Assembly: GCA_028277745.1 (NCBI GenBank)
Contig: JANQFR010000079.1
Span: 1-64,000, forward strand
Direction of reading: 5' to 3'
DNA length: 64,000 bases
Source: Phycisphaeraceae bacterium
GTDB lineage: Bacteria; Planctomycetota; Phycisphaerae; Phycisphaerales; Phycisphaeraceae
How positions within the stretch are numbered: the stretch's first letter is position 1; each line of letters opens with the position of its first letter. This document shows, piece after piece, positions 36,660 to 45,681 of this stretch. Both the position numbers and the translations under genes were made by a program. Under the pieces are notes generated by a model. It saw only the letters and a list, made by a program, of their open reading frames with translations, was not told where the DNA came from and made no database searches.

Positions 36660-36930
36660 CCAACCAAAAGCCCAGCATCGACGTGATCCAACGTGCATCG
36701 GTGCGGGATTGCACGATGCTGATGATGCCCATGACTTGGTGATTGAGCATGGCCCCAATCCGTAGAAGCCGAGATCCCTCTTCCGGCGAGAGGATCAGAC
36801 TCTGCTGATCCACCCGAGTGTGTAGAATCCGGTTTCCCCGCGCAGGAACCGGACGTGGGCGTCCTGGCGACACGAAAAGAACTCGAACAGGAGGCGCAAC
36901 GGGGCATAGGCCGACCGATTCATCCCGACT
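36660..36930 (-). pseudogene. N-terminal fragment of the integrase/transposase family
   Basis: In one minus-strand frame LRLLFEFFSCRQDAHVRFL and RGE; after a frameshift near 36830 the text continues in another frame as RVDQQSLILSPEEGSRLLRI and GAMLNHQVMGIISIVQSRTD, then ARWI. This is the region that precedes the 'GRPRK' domain in the integrase whose middle part survives at 7067-7515; together they would make a nearly complete N-terminal half. Frameshifted and truncated, so inactive. The remaining bases up to 37130 hold nothing I recognise. Confidence 0.55.
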
Positions 36931-37130
36931 CCGTAACCGCAGCATTGGCCAGGCGCCAACAATATGGAACGCCTCTAACGAGGTCAACTCAGTTAGGCGG
37001 CCTCCCGGTAGTAGTGTTTCAGCACCCCACCGAACCGAGGCTTGCGTCCGATTCGCCCAAGCAGCTCAGTTTACTTAGTGAAGTGCAACTTCAGTTTTGG
37101 CTGCGGAGACAATGCGGTTACCGATCTATG

Positions 37131-38705
37131 CTAATCCGAACTACTTGTATTGGTCGATCCGGCATCTAATACAAAGCTGGCATAGGCGTCCTGCATTTTC
37201 CCGATAGGCCACGGTCGTTGTTCGCCCTGATAAAAAATGACATCGACCCAACAGGCATCGGCATCTTCATGACAAATAGATATTAACGGATGTAACAGTG
37301 GCTTGCCCTTGCCCATAACGACACAAGCGTAGGCGGTCTCGGTGGTCAGTCGAAACGATTGATCCCCGGCTTTGTTGGCCCGGGGCGTCGGCCCGGTGAG
37401 CCGGATACGAAAACGGATATCGCCGGCGTGGAAGATGCCGTCGGCCGGTTTGTCAAGAAATATATGGTAATTCCCCTGGTCAGCAAGAAAGCGAACCTCT
37501 CCGTCAACGCGGGGGCCACGCTGATGCAGCTTGACTTGCCCAGAGGCCCAGGCCCGATCATCTTTGAGTAGTTGTACCGTCAAGACGCTGAGGCGTTCGC
37601 CGGCGTCTCCGAAATAGCCGATTAGGGGTCGACGCTGCACCCAGGTCGTCTCGGCGTGTGCAGAAGCAAGACAGGCGTTGCCTTGCATCCACACGTGTTC
37701 ACGGACGTCACTGCCCCCGCCGTCGCCCCTCACAAGCGTAGCCTCCCATTCGTCGTCGCGTCCTTGATGGAAATGATGCAGCAGGTCCGATGGGCATGCG
37801 ATTGCCGGACCGAGAAAAAAACTACGAAGAGGCGGTTTTCTGACCGAGGGATGCGGCGAAACGTCTAGCTCGATACGTTGCGAAAGAAACTCCGCTTGCT
37901 CCGGCAAGAGCACATCGCTGTAAGCGCGCGAGTGCGGCCCGGCCCACTGCATCGTCGGTGCATGAAAGTGCTTAGCGGTCATCTCCCACAAACGGCGACG
38001 CACCGTGAGCCAATCAGTCCGCATCGCCTCATCATGCAGCAGATGCAACGCGCGCTCGCACACATCCAATGCGACAACGGCATACGCGGGGCTGTTGTAC
38101 TCACTGAACTCGTTGTAGCTGACCATGTCCTGGATGCGCTTGCGTGCGTAACCCGAGAGCTCATCCTGCCCGAGTGTCTCCCCGGCGTAACCCGTGACGA
38201 CAGCCCCCTTCAAGGCGATATTGGTGTACTCGGGGCCAACGTTACGACGAAAGATGCTCCATCCCGCCATCACGATCGCACGACGAATCTTCTGGCGCAC
38301 CGTGTCAGGCAAAGCGTCGGTGTCGTTGTCGATCTCCGCAAGACGCAACCCGCAGAAGTCAGCCCAGTTCCAGTCGGCGGGCTTCATCTGATGCGGCGGC
38401 TCCTCGAGATACCAAGGCCAGATGCCGAAATGCGGGTCCGTCGGATCGGTGACTTGAAGCGGCAGCACCGCCTCGACAATGGCGATCGCCCGATCAAGCT
38501 CGCCGTCACGCGCCAGCATCAGCGCGTAGTCCAGCGAAGCCCGCGTATGATGGACCATCTGCCCGGCAGGAACGGCAGAGTGATAGCCGTTGTCTGCAGC
38601 GGGTAACCGGATCATCTGGCAAGTCGAATCAAACGCAGATTCAAGCTCCCGCTTCAGCGGATCAAGCTGTTCATTAGACGTTTGCGTTGTCGTCGCTGAT
38701 CTCAA
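37131..38705 (-). CDS. Probable helical-toroid glycan-active protein, unknown function
   Basis: 524 residues; the best start is a TTG at 38705, since a stop lies just upstream and the next ATG (38612) would remove conserved-looking sequence. No signal peptide. Helical repeats dominate the first 330 residues (HTRASLDYALMLARDGELDR, DPHFGIWPWYLEE, FSEYNSPAYAVVALDVCERA, LHLLHDEAMRTDW), suggesting an (alpha/alpha)n toroid as in alginate or heparin lyases and glucuronyl epimerases. The C-terminal part is beta-rich. His/Tyr pairs are present but I cannot point to a proven active site. It is the last gene of a four-gene operon behind the URO-D-like gene (55 bp gap). Confidence 0.7.
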   Translation of the reverse strand: MRSATTTQTSNEQLDPLKRELESAFDSTCQMIRLPAADNGYHSAVPAGQMVHHTRASLDYALMLARDGELDRAIAIVEAVLPLQVTDPTDPHFGIWPWYLEEPPHQMKPADWNWADFCGLRLAEIDNDTDALPDTVRQKIRRAIVMAGWSIFRRNVGPEYTNIALKGAVVTGYAGETLGQDELSGYARKRIQDMVSYNEFSEYNSPAYAVVALDVCERALHLLHDEAMRTDWLTVRRRLWEMTAKHFHAPTMQWAGPHSRAYSDVLLPEQAEFLSQRIELDVSPHPSVRKPPLRSFFLGPAIACPSDLLHHFHQGRDDEWEATLVRGDGGGSDVREHVWMQGNACLASAHAETTWVQRRPLIGYFGDAGERLSVLTVQLLKDDRAWASGQVKLHQRGPRVDGEVRFLADQGNYHIFLDKPADGIFHAGDIRFRIRLTGPTPRANKAGDQSFRLTTETAYACVVMGKGKPLLHPLISICHEDADACWVDVIFYQGEQRPWPIGKMQDAYASFVLDAGSTNTSSSD

Positions 38706-38760
38706 GCTTCGTTCTCATTCATGGTAAATAATTCGTCTTGCGCGCCATGGCATCTCGCGA

Positions 38761-39876
38761 TCAACAGCACGCCTCAATTTCACGCAGGGCCGCTTCAGCT
38801 TCTTCCCGTTTTGCGAACGTTGGCAGCGCCAAGGAGAGCCCGTTCGGACCGAGCGCCCTGAGCACGGCGATCGCGTTATCGACCGTCTTGAGGTCCCAGC
38901 TATTGAAGTGGAGAGACAGGCCGTAGTCGCGGATCTTCTTGTATGCGGGGATCCAGTCCTGGATGTCCTGCCCAGGTTCGGGGTTCCACTGGATGCCGTT
39001 GAGCTGGGGCAGCTCGGCGAGCAAGTCCAGGAAACGCATCTGGCAGGTGCCGTCCAGGTGGTAGAGCGAATAGTCGTAGTACTCCGTCTGCCGGCGGAGG
39101 ATCGGCATGGCGTATTCCTCGTACATCGATGGGGATATCATCGATCCGAAGTCGCACTGGACCGCTTCCATCGTGCCCGGTGCGATGATGTTGAGCCACG
39201 AGCGCGACGCGTACTGCCCTTTGGCGTTGAGGACCTTCACCAGATCACGGTGGAAACTGAAGGATAACGAGTCGAAGTCGTGTGCGTACGAATGGACGAC
39301 GCCGTCGTCCTCCAACAAACGCATGCACAGTTCCTCGGCCGTGAGGAACTGGGAGAGCGTGGTCAGAGCCTCGATCCCCAGAGGGACCGGATTGATGAAT
39401 GCAATGTCGCCTAATTCGTCTGCGGCCGCGACGGCGAAGTTGAAGATCGCCCTCACATCGGGGTGTTTGGGGTCGTAGGGGGTGACGCCAGCTTCGAGGA
39501 CCCCGGGTTTTTCTTGGACCCAGGCATGGCCGCCGTCGTCGTAATCGTATTCGCCGCCCGCCAGCAATGGGAGCAGGCCGATGTTGTCTGAGTGTGAGAA
39601 AGTCACCGAAGGGGCGGCTTCAGCAAGGCACAACTCACTCAGGATGCTGCGACGAGACATCTCGATCTGTTGGTCGATGTCGCGGTCCAGCGCCTTTTTC
39701 TTCAACGTCGGGGCTGGGGAGACGGTATCGGATTGATCGGGGTTCCGGTATTTGAGATAGAGCAGCGGACGGTCCAATGCGTCTCCTCCCCAGAACGCCT
39801 CGATCCTGTCCACAGACTCGGATGACATCAGCGATTCGAGCTGCTGCCTCGCTGGTCTCGTTGTGATGGCTGACAC
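38761..39876 (-). CDS. Uroporphyrinogen decarboxylase-like (URO-D/MtaA fold) protein
   Basis: 371 residues from a GTG at 39876 that has AAAGG about six bases upstream. The fold signature is that of the URO-D family, which includes heme-pathway decarboxylases and corrinoid methyltransferases: IEAFWGGDALDRPLLYLKYR, WLNIIAPGTMEAVQCDFGSM, ISPSMYEEYAMPILRRQTEY and YHLDGTCQMRFLDLLAELPQ with NGIQWNPEPG. The usual Cys/His zinc motif of methyltransferases is not obvious, though HLDGTC carries a His and a Cys. Planctomycetes have many such paralogs in sugar clusters with unknown reactions. It is unlikely to be the housekeeping HemE, judged by its operon partners. Confidence 0.75.
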   Translation of the reverse strand: MSAITTRPARQQLESLMSSESVDRIEAFWGGDALDRPLLYLKYRNPDQSDTVSPAPTLKKKALDRDIDQQIEMSRRSILSELCLAEAAPSVTFSHSDNIGLLPLLAGGEYDYDDGGHAWVQEKPGVLEAGVTPYDPKHPDVRAIFNFAVAAADELGDIAFINPVPLGIEALTTLSQFLTAEELCMRLLEDDGVVHSYAHDFDSLSFSFHRDLVKVLNAKGQYASRSWLNIIAPGTMEAVQCDFGSMISPSMYEEYAMPILRRQTEYYDYSLYHLDGTCQMRFLDLLAELPQLNGIQWNPEPGQDIQDWIPAYKKIRDYGLSLHFNSWDLKTVDNAIAVLRALGPNGLSLALPTFAKREEAEAALREIEACC

Positions 39877-39908
39877 GCGGCGCCTTTCTTCTTCTCAAAA
39901 AAACGTAC

Positions 39909-40781
39909 TTACGACGAGGCTTTGGACAACGCTGCCGACCAGCACTCGCTTGCAAGGTCGCGCACCAGCGATGCTTCCTGCCAGCGATCCGATTCTTCGG
40001 TCATGCCCCCAGACCCTGACGGGAAGGTTCGGGCGTAGGAGATGCTGGCTCCTAACAGCTCGACGGCGAAGATAAACACGGATCCGGGCTCGCGTCGCTG
40101 GATGAAGTGCGTCATGGCCTTCGTCCACATCGTTCGGAAGAACGAGAAGCTTTTCTCGTTCACGTGCTCAAGCTTTACTTGGATCGAGCCCGGGGTGCCG
40201 ATCCGGCCTTGCAGCATCCCGACGTTGCTAAGAACAGGGGTGACGAAATCAATCTTCTGGTCTACATCGCCGTAGCACCATTCAAGCCCGGTCCACCAGT
40301 GGGAAAAGTCACCGAGGTACTTCACTTCGGGGAAGAGCCTGGCCATCTCCACGGCTCGGAACATGTCCTGGGTGAGGGTTGCCCGATGCGTCTCGACAAA
40401 GATCGGCAGCTCTACGGATTCTGATGTTTGACACACACCCTCGTAGAGCCGGCATGCCTCGCGGACGTTCTCCATCCCCGTGCCGAGGTGAACGCCAATC
40501 GCGTCGTGCCCCAGCGCCCCGGCCTCGTCGGCCTGCTTTTTCAGCTCGTCGACGGTGTCAGCACGGAAACCGGTGGTTGTACGAAGCCCTCTCGGGTGAC
40601 ACAAAGCCGGGTCGCCCGTGTTGATGCCGTCGTATCCCGCCAAGAGCACGGCGTCGATTCTCGCCCCTGGATCGGTGTGGTCGCCGGGGAACGACGAACC
40701 CTCAACCAGTGAATCCATGTTCCACCAGTTGATCTCCATGCGGAGACGAGGCGGGTTCTTGCTGCCGTCGTTGTAGTACAT
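39909..40781 (-). CDS. Xylose isomerase-like TIM-barrel protein
   Basis: 290 residues, cytoplasmic, of the AP-endonuclease-2/sugar isomerase superfamily. The text shows LRTTTGFRADTVDELKKQAD, ALGHDAIGVHLGTGMENV, LPIFVETHRATLTQDMFRAV (metal-ligand Glu and a His) and VKYLGDFSHWWTGLEW (Asp and His). These match the E-x-H and D-x-SH metal blocks of the family. It begins two bases after the upstream PhyH stop, so they are coupled. The reaction is probably epimerisation, isomerisation or dehydration of a sugar derivative; which one cannot be read. Confidence 0.8.
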   Translation of the reverse strand: MYYNDGSKNPPRLRMEINWWNMDSLVEGSSFPGDHTDPGARIDAVLLAGYDGINTGDPALCHPRGLRTTTGFRADTVDELKKQADEAGALGHDAIGVHLGTGMENVREACRLYEGVCQTSESVELPIFVETHRATLTQDMFRAVEMARLFPEVKYLGDFSHWWTGLEWCYGDVDQKIDFVTPVLSNVGMLQGRIGTPGSIQVKLEHVNEKSFSFFRTMWTKAMTHFIQRREPGSVFIFAVELLGASISYARTFPSGSGGMTEESDRWQEASLVRDLASECWSAALSKASS

Positions 40782-40783
40782 CT

Positions 40784-41569
40784 TTATCCCGCGCCGTTCT
40801 TTACGATGTCCGCGACCCGGCCGGTGTCGATGCCGTCGCGGGTGGCCACGTCCGCTTGGCCGGCGACCATGTAGACGCGGGGCGTATCCACGACATACCG
40901 CCCTTCTCCGTCTTTGCAGTTCGCGTCAACGTAGCACATGAAGAAGCCGCGACGCGGGTGGTCGGTGTGGTTCAGCAGGGAGCGGTGGAGCGTGTAGCCG
41001 TGAAACGCGACGGCCTCGCCGGCCTTCAGCACGGCCGGGACGCCGTCGCCTTCGACCTCAACGTCCATAAACCAGTGGTCTTCGCTGATCTTCTTGTGGG
41101 GGATCGGCCCGCGCAGGTGGCTCTTGGGGTGGACGTACACACAGCCGTTTCTCTCGTCGACATCGTCGAGGGCGACCCAGACCGTCAGGCCGTTCGCGGG
41201 GTCGATTGGACCGTAGCCGAAGTCTTGATGCCAGGGAAACTCGCTCTTGCCCGTGTCCGCGTCGGGGAACTTGGTGATGAATTGCGTGTACATCCACACC
41301 ACGTTCGGGCCGATCAACTGGGTCATGGCGTGAACATGCTCACCGTTCAAACCGAAATTTCGGATGGGTTGCGAATACGCGCTCATCTGACTACGGAAGA
41401 TGCTGCGTGCTTTCGGCGCATCGCTGTCGTCGTACAACGGATAACGTCTGAAATTCTCCTCCTCGACGCGCAGCGCTTCGATCGTGTCTTGATTCATGAT
41501 GCGGCCGAGGAAGACATAGCCTTCGTCTTTGTATTGCTGAAGTCGGTCGTCGGTCAGGGTGAGTGGCAT
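40784..41569 (-). CDS. Phytanoyl-CoA dioxygenase family (PhyH) oxygenase
   Basis: 261 residues, Fe(II)/2-oxoglutarate-dependent oxygenase. The iron site is FPWHQDFGYG (His and Asp) with the distal His in FHGYTLHRSLLNHTDHPRRG and the 2-oxoglutarate-binding Arg nearby. NGCVYVHPKSHLRGPIPHKK is the usual core strand. Bacterial members hydroxylate small molecules or remove methyl and sulfate groups oxidatively. It is the first gene of the operon PhyH, TIM barrel, URO-D-like, toroid; an oxidative attack on a methylated or otherwise blocked sugar is a possible but unproven job. Confidence 0.88.
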   Translation of the reverse strand: MPLTLTDDRLQQYKDEGYVFLGRIMNQDTIEALRVEEENFRRYPLYDDSDAPKARSIFRSQMSAYSQPIRNFGLNGEHVHAMTQLIGPNVVWMYTQFITKFPDADTGKSEFPWHQDFGYGPIDPANGLTVWVALDDVDERNGCVYVHPKSHLRGPIPHKKISEDHWFMDVEVEGDGVPAVLKAGEAVAFHGYTLHRSLLNHTDHPRRGFFMCYVDANCKDGEGRYVVDTPRVYMVAGQADVATRDGIDTGRVADIVKNGAG

Positions 41570-41683
41570 ATGGCAATTCCGTTCGATGAGGGGTAGCAGG
41601 TATTCGCCGATTTGGTCTATTGCGTGGACTGTGTTTACTGAATGGTGCGAGCATCGAGGGCAAATCGGTGGCCGGAGGTGGTT

Positions 41684-44600
41684 TTAATCCCCTCGGGCGT
41701 ATCGGAGGACCATGCGTCCTTGCGTCTCCGTGAGCGTAACGCTCAGCGGGACGGGTTCACGGGTTTGCCAGGTGACGCGAGAGACCTCGAACGCGTTGTC
41801 GGAGACATCGCGGGTTTTCGGGTCGCCGTACTGCTCGGTCAGCCGTGCTTCGACTTCGGCAAATGGCAAAGGGTTGGTGAAGTCCGCCTCGACGGAACGC
41901 ATGCGGTCGTTATTGAACTCGACCGTAACGTCGGCGAGTGAGTCGAGCACCGACTTGGTCCCCGACACGCGGAGGCTGGTGGTGGTGGAGCCGGGTCGTG
42001 GGCTGAGCGATCGGTAGCCGATGACACCGCCTTCGAGGCGGTCGAACGCCCGTTCCGCCGAGTCGGACCAATCGAGCCTGACGGGGTGGTCGGCGTTGCC
42101 GGCCTCGGCGGCGGCAAACGCCCCGGTCCCGCCCGCGACCGCCGAGGCGATGGGCAATGTGGTTCGTGGCGCCTTGACGAGCCCTCCGCGACGATCGACT
42201 TCGAGCACGCCCATAAATAGCGGCCTGCCGTCGTGGACCAAGCGGGCGGCGTCGGCCATGGTTTCTTTAAGGATTTCACGCTGCGCAAAATCGAAGCCGG
42301 TCCACGTGCCGGTCAACTGTCGATCAAACGCCAGCGAAAAGCCAACGGGTGTTTCGATGATCGGTGAGCGACCGCGGTCGCGGATGTGCTGGGCCTGGGT
42401 GACGGGGTTGACGAACCCGCCGTCGGGCTTGGCGATCGAGTCGTCCATGTCGAAGCCGGTGTTGCGGGCGTCGTAGCGAGCGTTGACGAACATCCGCTCG
42501 GCGGCGTCAGGCCCGGCAAGGGGCTTGCCGTCAGCGCTGACGACACCGAAGGCGACGAAGTCGGTGTCGAAGCCGCCGACCGCGAGCCCGTCGCTAAAGC
42601 GGTACCAGCCGCCATCGGGCGGGGTCTTACCGACATAGGCCTTGGCGGTGGGCGAGTCGATAATGAGCCGGCCGTTGGGCCAGTCCCAGATGATCTCGTC
42701 GCCGGCGCGAACGGGCCCGTTGGGCGGGCGGTTGTCGTCGGCGCTGGCGTTGACGGCCTCGACGGCGCTGGTGTGGTCGGGTTGGAAGTCGATGACGGCC
42801 CCGCGCTTGAACGTGGCGTGCCCGGTATCGACACCGTTCCACAACTCGTAGCCCATCGCACCGTCGCGGCCGACGACGTAGCGTACGGGGTCGGCCGCCG
42901 GGCGCAGCGCCTCACCGAGGAACACTTGCCCGGCAAGCGCGATCGCCGAGAGCATCGCCGGGTCGCGATCAATCTCGACAGCGGTCCAGAAGAAGTCCTC
43001 CGACATGTACAGCAACGGCTCGGTGAGGAACCGCTCGTCGGGCCAGTCACGCGAGATGTAAAAGTGCCAAAACATGGCGTCCCAGTCCTGCCAGCTGGCC
43101 AGCACCGAGTTGCGCATGGCGTGCTCGACACGGTACGCGCTCGGCCGGGCCGAGTTGGTCTCGTAAATCACCGTCGGCTTGCCGGCAACGGTCTTCGAAT
43201 CCATGACATACATCTTCGGCGGAGCGGTCAGCGTAGGCGTCATGCTCCAGAAGTACATGCCGAAGTTAGCAACATCAGCGTGCGCCGCGGTGGAATAGAG
43301 CCAAGGTGTATTCGGGCGGTACTGAGTATCGAACGAAAATGGCGCGACGTTGACCCCGACGCCCTCGGGCGCTTGCTTGCGGGCGTGGGCCTCGAGGTCC
43401 AGCAGAAAGTCGCTGATCAGGCCGCTAATGAACGCGACGAAGTCGTTGCCGCGGGCTTTAGGGTAGTCGTTGCGTTGAGAGAGCGTCGGCGCCAGGCCGA
43501 CGGTCGCATCGTCAAGCGACTCACCGGTTTCGAGCTGGCCCCAGGCCCGGAGGACGCCCGCGGTGCTGCCATAGCGATCCTTCAGCCAGGCGTTCCATTG
43601 GCGAAGCAACTTGTCCTGGAAATAATCAGGCATGTCGATCGGCCCGCCGCCAAGCATCTTGTTAATGATCCAATGCTCGTTGCCAAGCTCCCAGATAGCG
43701 ATAGCCTCTTCCTCGGCGTAGGACCGGCCGGTATACGGGTTGACGCGGTTGAGAAACGCCGCGATGTGCCGGCGATAGGCATCCTGCAGACGCTCGTCAA
43801 AGATGGCGTAAACCATCACTGTAGTCTGCGGGTCCTTGCCCACGGCCGCCTTCCACTGCTCCCAGTCGTCGCCGCCGGCCACGAACGAGTCGTCGCGGGA
43901 CAAGCCGTCGGTGCCCATCGGCCGCATCAGCATCGGGCACATCACGAAGATGCCATGCTCGCGGCACGCGGCGATATAGCGGTCGTACCGGTCGAGCCGG
44001 TCGGTCTCGCTGAGTCGACCTTGCGCGGCGTCGGCGTCGTCGGTGTAGAGGACACTCTGGTTGCCCGTCGGGCCGCCCCCGCCCCACACCCGCGCCGCGT
44101 TGAACCCGAGGCGGGCGAGCCGACGCGGCGCTTCATGCGTGAGGGCGGTCGTAGCCACGCCCCACAGCCGAAGCCGTCGGTCGCCATACATCAGCCGGTC
44201 TCCCTCGGCCCGGGCGTACACGCCGGGCGTGGGCGCGAGGGGGAAGTCGAAGACCTGGTGCTTCTCGCGCGGCGTGATCGCTACGTCCAGCCGGGGCCGG
44301 GCGTCGGCCTGTTCGTGGGCCAGCGTTGCCAGCGACATCGGCGAGGCCTGCGGGTCGCTGAGCGTCAGTACGAGATTCAGCGGCCCGTCCGAGACGAGCA
44401 TCCGCTGAAGCTCGCTCTGGGGCAAAGTGATCTTCAAGTTATCTTTGTTCGTCAGGTCGCGGGCCGACTTCTCCACCAACGGCTCCGCTTCATAAGTCTC
44501 GCCCGGCCGGTGGGGGAAGCCGGATGCGCTCGGCGGCGGCATCGAACCGATCATGCGGTGCACCTGTACGGTTGCGGTCTTGGAGTCTGTCTTCTGGAAC

Positions 44601-45523
44601 ACCTTGAACCGAAGCGTCGCCGAGCGCAGGTCATCGGGCTCGACCAAGACGCGTTCGAGCAGCCCGCGGTTCAGTTCGATCGACACGGCTTGTTCGGGCC
44701 CCAGCAAAACCTCAGCCGGGCTGAGCTTCGCCGCCTCCGCCGCCTCATTACCCTCGGCTTGAGACCGAAGCGCCTCTTCCCGCGACTCCAGATTCAACTG
44801 CCCGCTTTTACCGAAGAACCGTAGGATCAACCCATGCGCCGACGCATCGTCCTTCAACCATTGCTTCACCACGGACTCTAATCCTTCCAACACAATTGGC
44901 CCTACCTTCACTTGCGGAACCTCCAGCCGGGCGATCGGCTCCGCGTCAAAATCGACGCCCGACCCGGTGCCGTTCCAGCTCCCCTCGTCATCCTCGCCGG
45001 GGCGTGGCTTGAACCACGTGGCCGACTCGTTCCAGGCGGTCCGCATGCGGTGTGCCCGGATCGACGCCGACCCTTCCCGCTCGCGCCAGCGGAGCTTCAT
45101 GTGCAACGCCGCCGACTCGATGCGCTCTGGCTCAACGCCGGCCAACGGAGTCAGGTCCGGCCGGACGAGGCAGACCGCATAGCCGTTGTCCCGCAGTACG
45201 AAGTACGACACGTCACCGTTGTTCTTGTCCTGGCCCCGCATGACATACGTGTCGGCGACCATCGGCAGCGCGATCGTCTTCCCGTCTTTCAGCCCGACCA
45301 CGATCGCGAGACTCGGCGCGACAGGCGCGCCCTGGCCGCGGATTGCGGTGACCGGCAACGCCAACTCGATCGGCGCAGCGACGAACGCCGATGGCGTAAC
45401 GGCTAGCGCTGCCGCGACCCATCCGACGCACCACGCCAGCCGCCCCGCCAAGCGCCGCCTCAGGCGACAACCCACGGGGACAGGCATCTCAGAGTCAAAA
45501 AACGCGTGGCGGTGTCGGTGCAT
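41684..45523 (-). CDS. Locus B: giant secreted clan GH-A-like hydrolase with DNRLRE-type domain
   Basis: 1279 residues; ATGs at 45523 and 45487 are both possible, the second giving the neater signal peptide (RRRLAGRLAWCVGWVAAALA). Residues about 73-245 are a DNRLRE/CBM96-like beta-sandwich (ALPMVADTYVMRGQDKNNGD, SIRAHRMRTAWNESATWF), repeated as a separate protein at 45682-46380. After a second beta-domain the barrel starts at LMYGDRRLRLWGVATTA; NPYTGRSYAEEEAIAIWELG then NE gives the proton donor (Glu616) and PTVIYETNSARPS the nucleophile (Glu788). From the barrel onward it parallels the locus A hydrolase block by block (HADVANFGMYFW, FSDGLAVGGFDTDFVAFGVV). Substrate unknown. Confidence 0.78.
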   Translation of the reverse strand: MHRHRHAFFDSEMPVPVGCRLRRRLAGRLAWCVGWVAAALAVTPSAFVAAPIELALPVTAIRGQGAPVAPSLAIVVGLKDGKTIALPMVADTYVMRGQDKNNGDVSYFVLRDNGYAVCLVRPDLTPLAGVEPERIESAALHMKLRWREREGSASIRAHRMRTAWNESATWFKPRPGEDDEGSWNGTGSGVDFDAEPIARLEVPQVKVGPIVLEGLESVVKQWLKDDASAHGLILRFFGKSGQLNLESREEALRSQAEGNEAAEAAKLSPAEVLLGPEQAVSIELNRGLLERVLVEPDDLRSATLRFKVFQKTDSKTATVQVHRMIGSMPPPSASGFPHRPGETYEAEPLVEKSARDLTNKDNLKITLPQSELQRMLVSDGPLNLVLTLSDPQASPMSLATLAHEQADARPRLDVAITPREKHQVFDFPLAPTPGVYARAEGDRLMYGDRRLRLWGVATTALTHEAPRRLARLGFNAARVWGGGGPTGNQSVLYTDDADAAQGRLSETDRLDRYDRYIAACREHGIFVMCPMLMRPMGTDGLSRDDSFVAGGDDWEQWKAAVGKDPQTTVMVYAIFDERLQDAYRRHIAAFLNRVNPYTGRSYAEEEAIAIWELGNEHWIINKMLGGGPIDMPDYFQDKLLRQWNAWLKDRYGSTAGVLRAWGQLETGESLDDATVGLAPTLSQRNDYPKARGNDFVAFISGLISDFLLDLEAHARKQAPEGVGVNVAPFSFDTQYRPNTPWLYSTAAHADVANFGMYFWSMTPTLTAPPKMYVMDSKTVAGKPTVIYETNSARPSAYRVEHAMRNSVLASWQDWDAMFWHFYISRDWPDERFLTEPLLYMSEDFFWTAVEIDRDPAMLSAIALAGQVFLGEALRPAADPVRYVVGRDGAMGYELWNGVDTGHATFKRGAVIDFQPDHTSAVEAVNASADDNRPPNGPVRAGDEIIWDWPNGRLIIDSPTAKAYVGKTPPDGGWYRFSDGLAVGGFDTDFVAFGVVSADGKPLAGPDAAERMFVNARYDARNTGFDMDDSIAKPDGGFVNPVTQAQHIRDRGRSPIIETPVGFSLAFDRQLTGTWTGFDFAQREILKETMADAARLVHDGRPLFMGVLEVDRRGGLVKAPRTTLPIASAVAGGTGAFAAAEAGNADHPVRLDWSDSAERAFDRLEGGVIGYRSLSPRPGSTTTSLRVSGTKSVLDSLADVTVEFNNDRMRSVEADFTNPLPFAEVEARLTEQYGDPKTRDVSDNAFEVSRVTWQTREPVPLSVTLTETQGRMVLRYARGD

Positions 45524-45681
45524 GAGAGGTGGTCCTTGTTCTCAAATACCCATCGATTTCGGTATGGATCGGAGCAGGGCATGCTGTCACCTCGCAGTGA
45601 CGCCAGGCCCAATCCCGTGTCCGTCTACTGGGAGTCCCTGGGTCGGACGAAACCCCTCCCCGCCACGGCCTCGGCTACCGG

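Noticed and set aside
42386-44824. 812-codon open frame on the plus strand
   Set aside because: It lies wholly antisense to the locus B hydrolase, whose catalytic motifs are clear; the frame is a by-product of high GC and has no recognisable motif.
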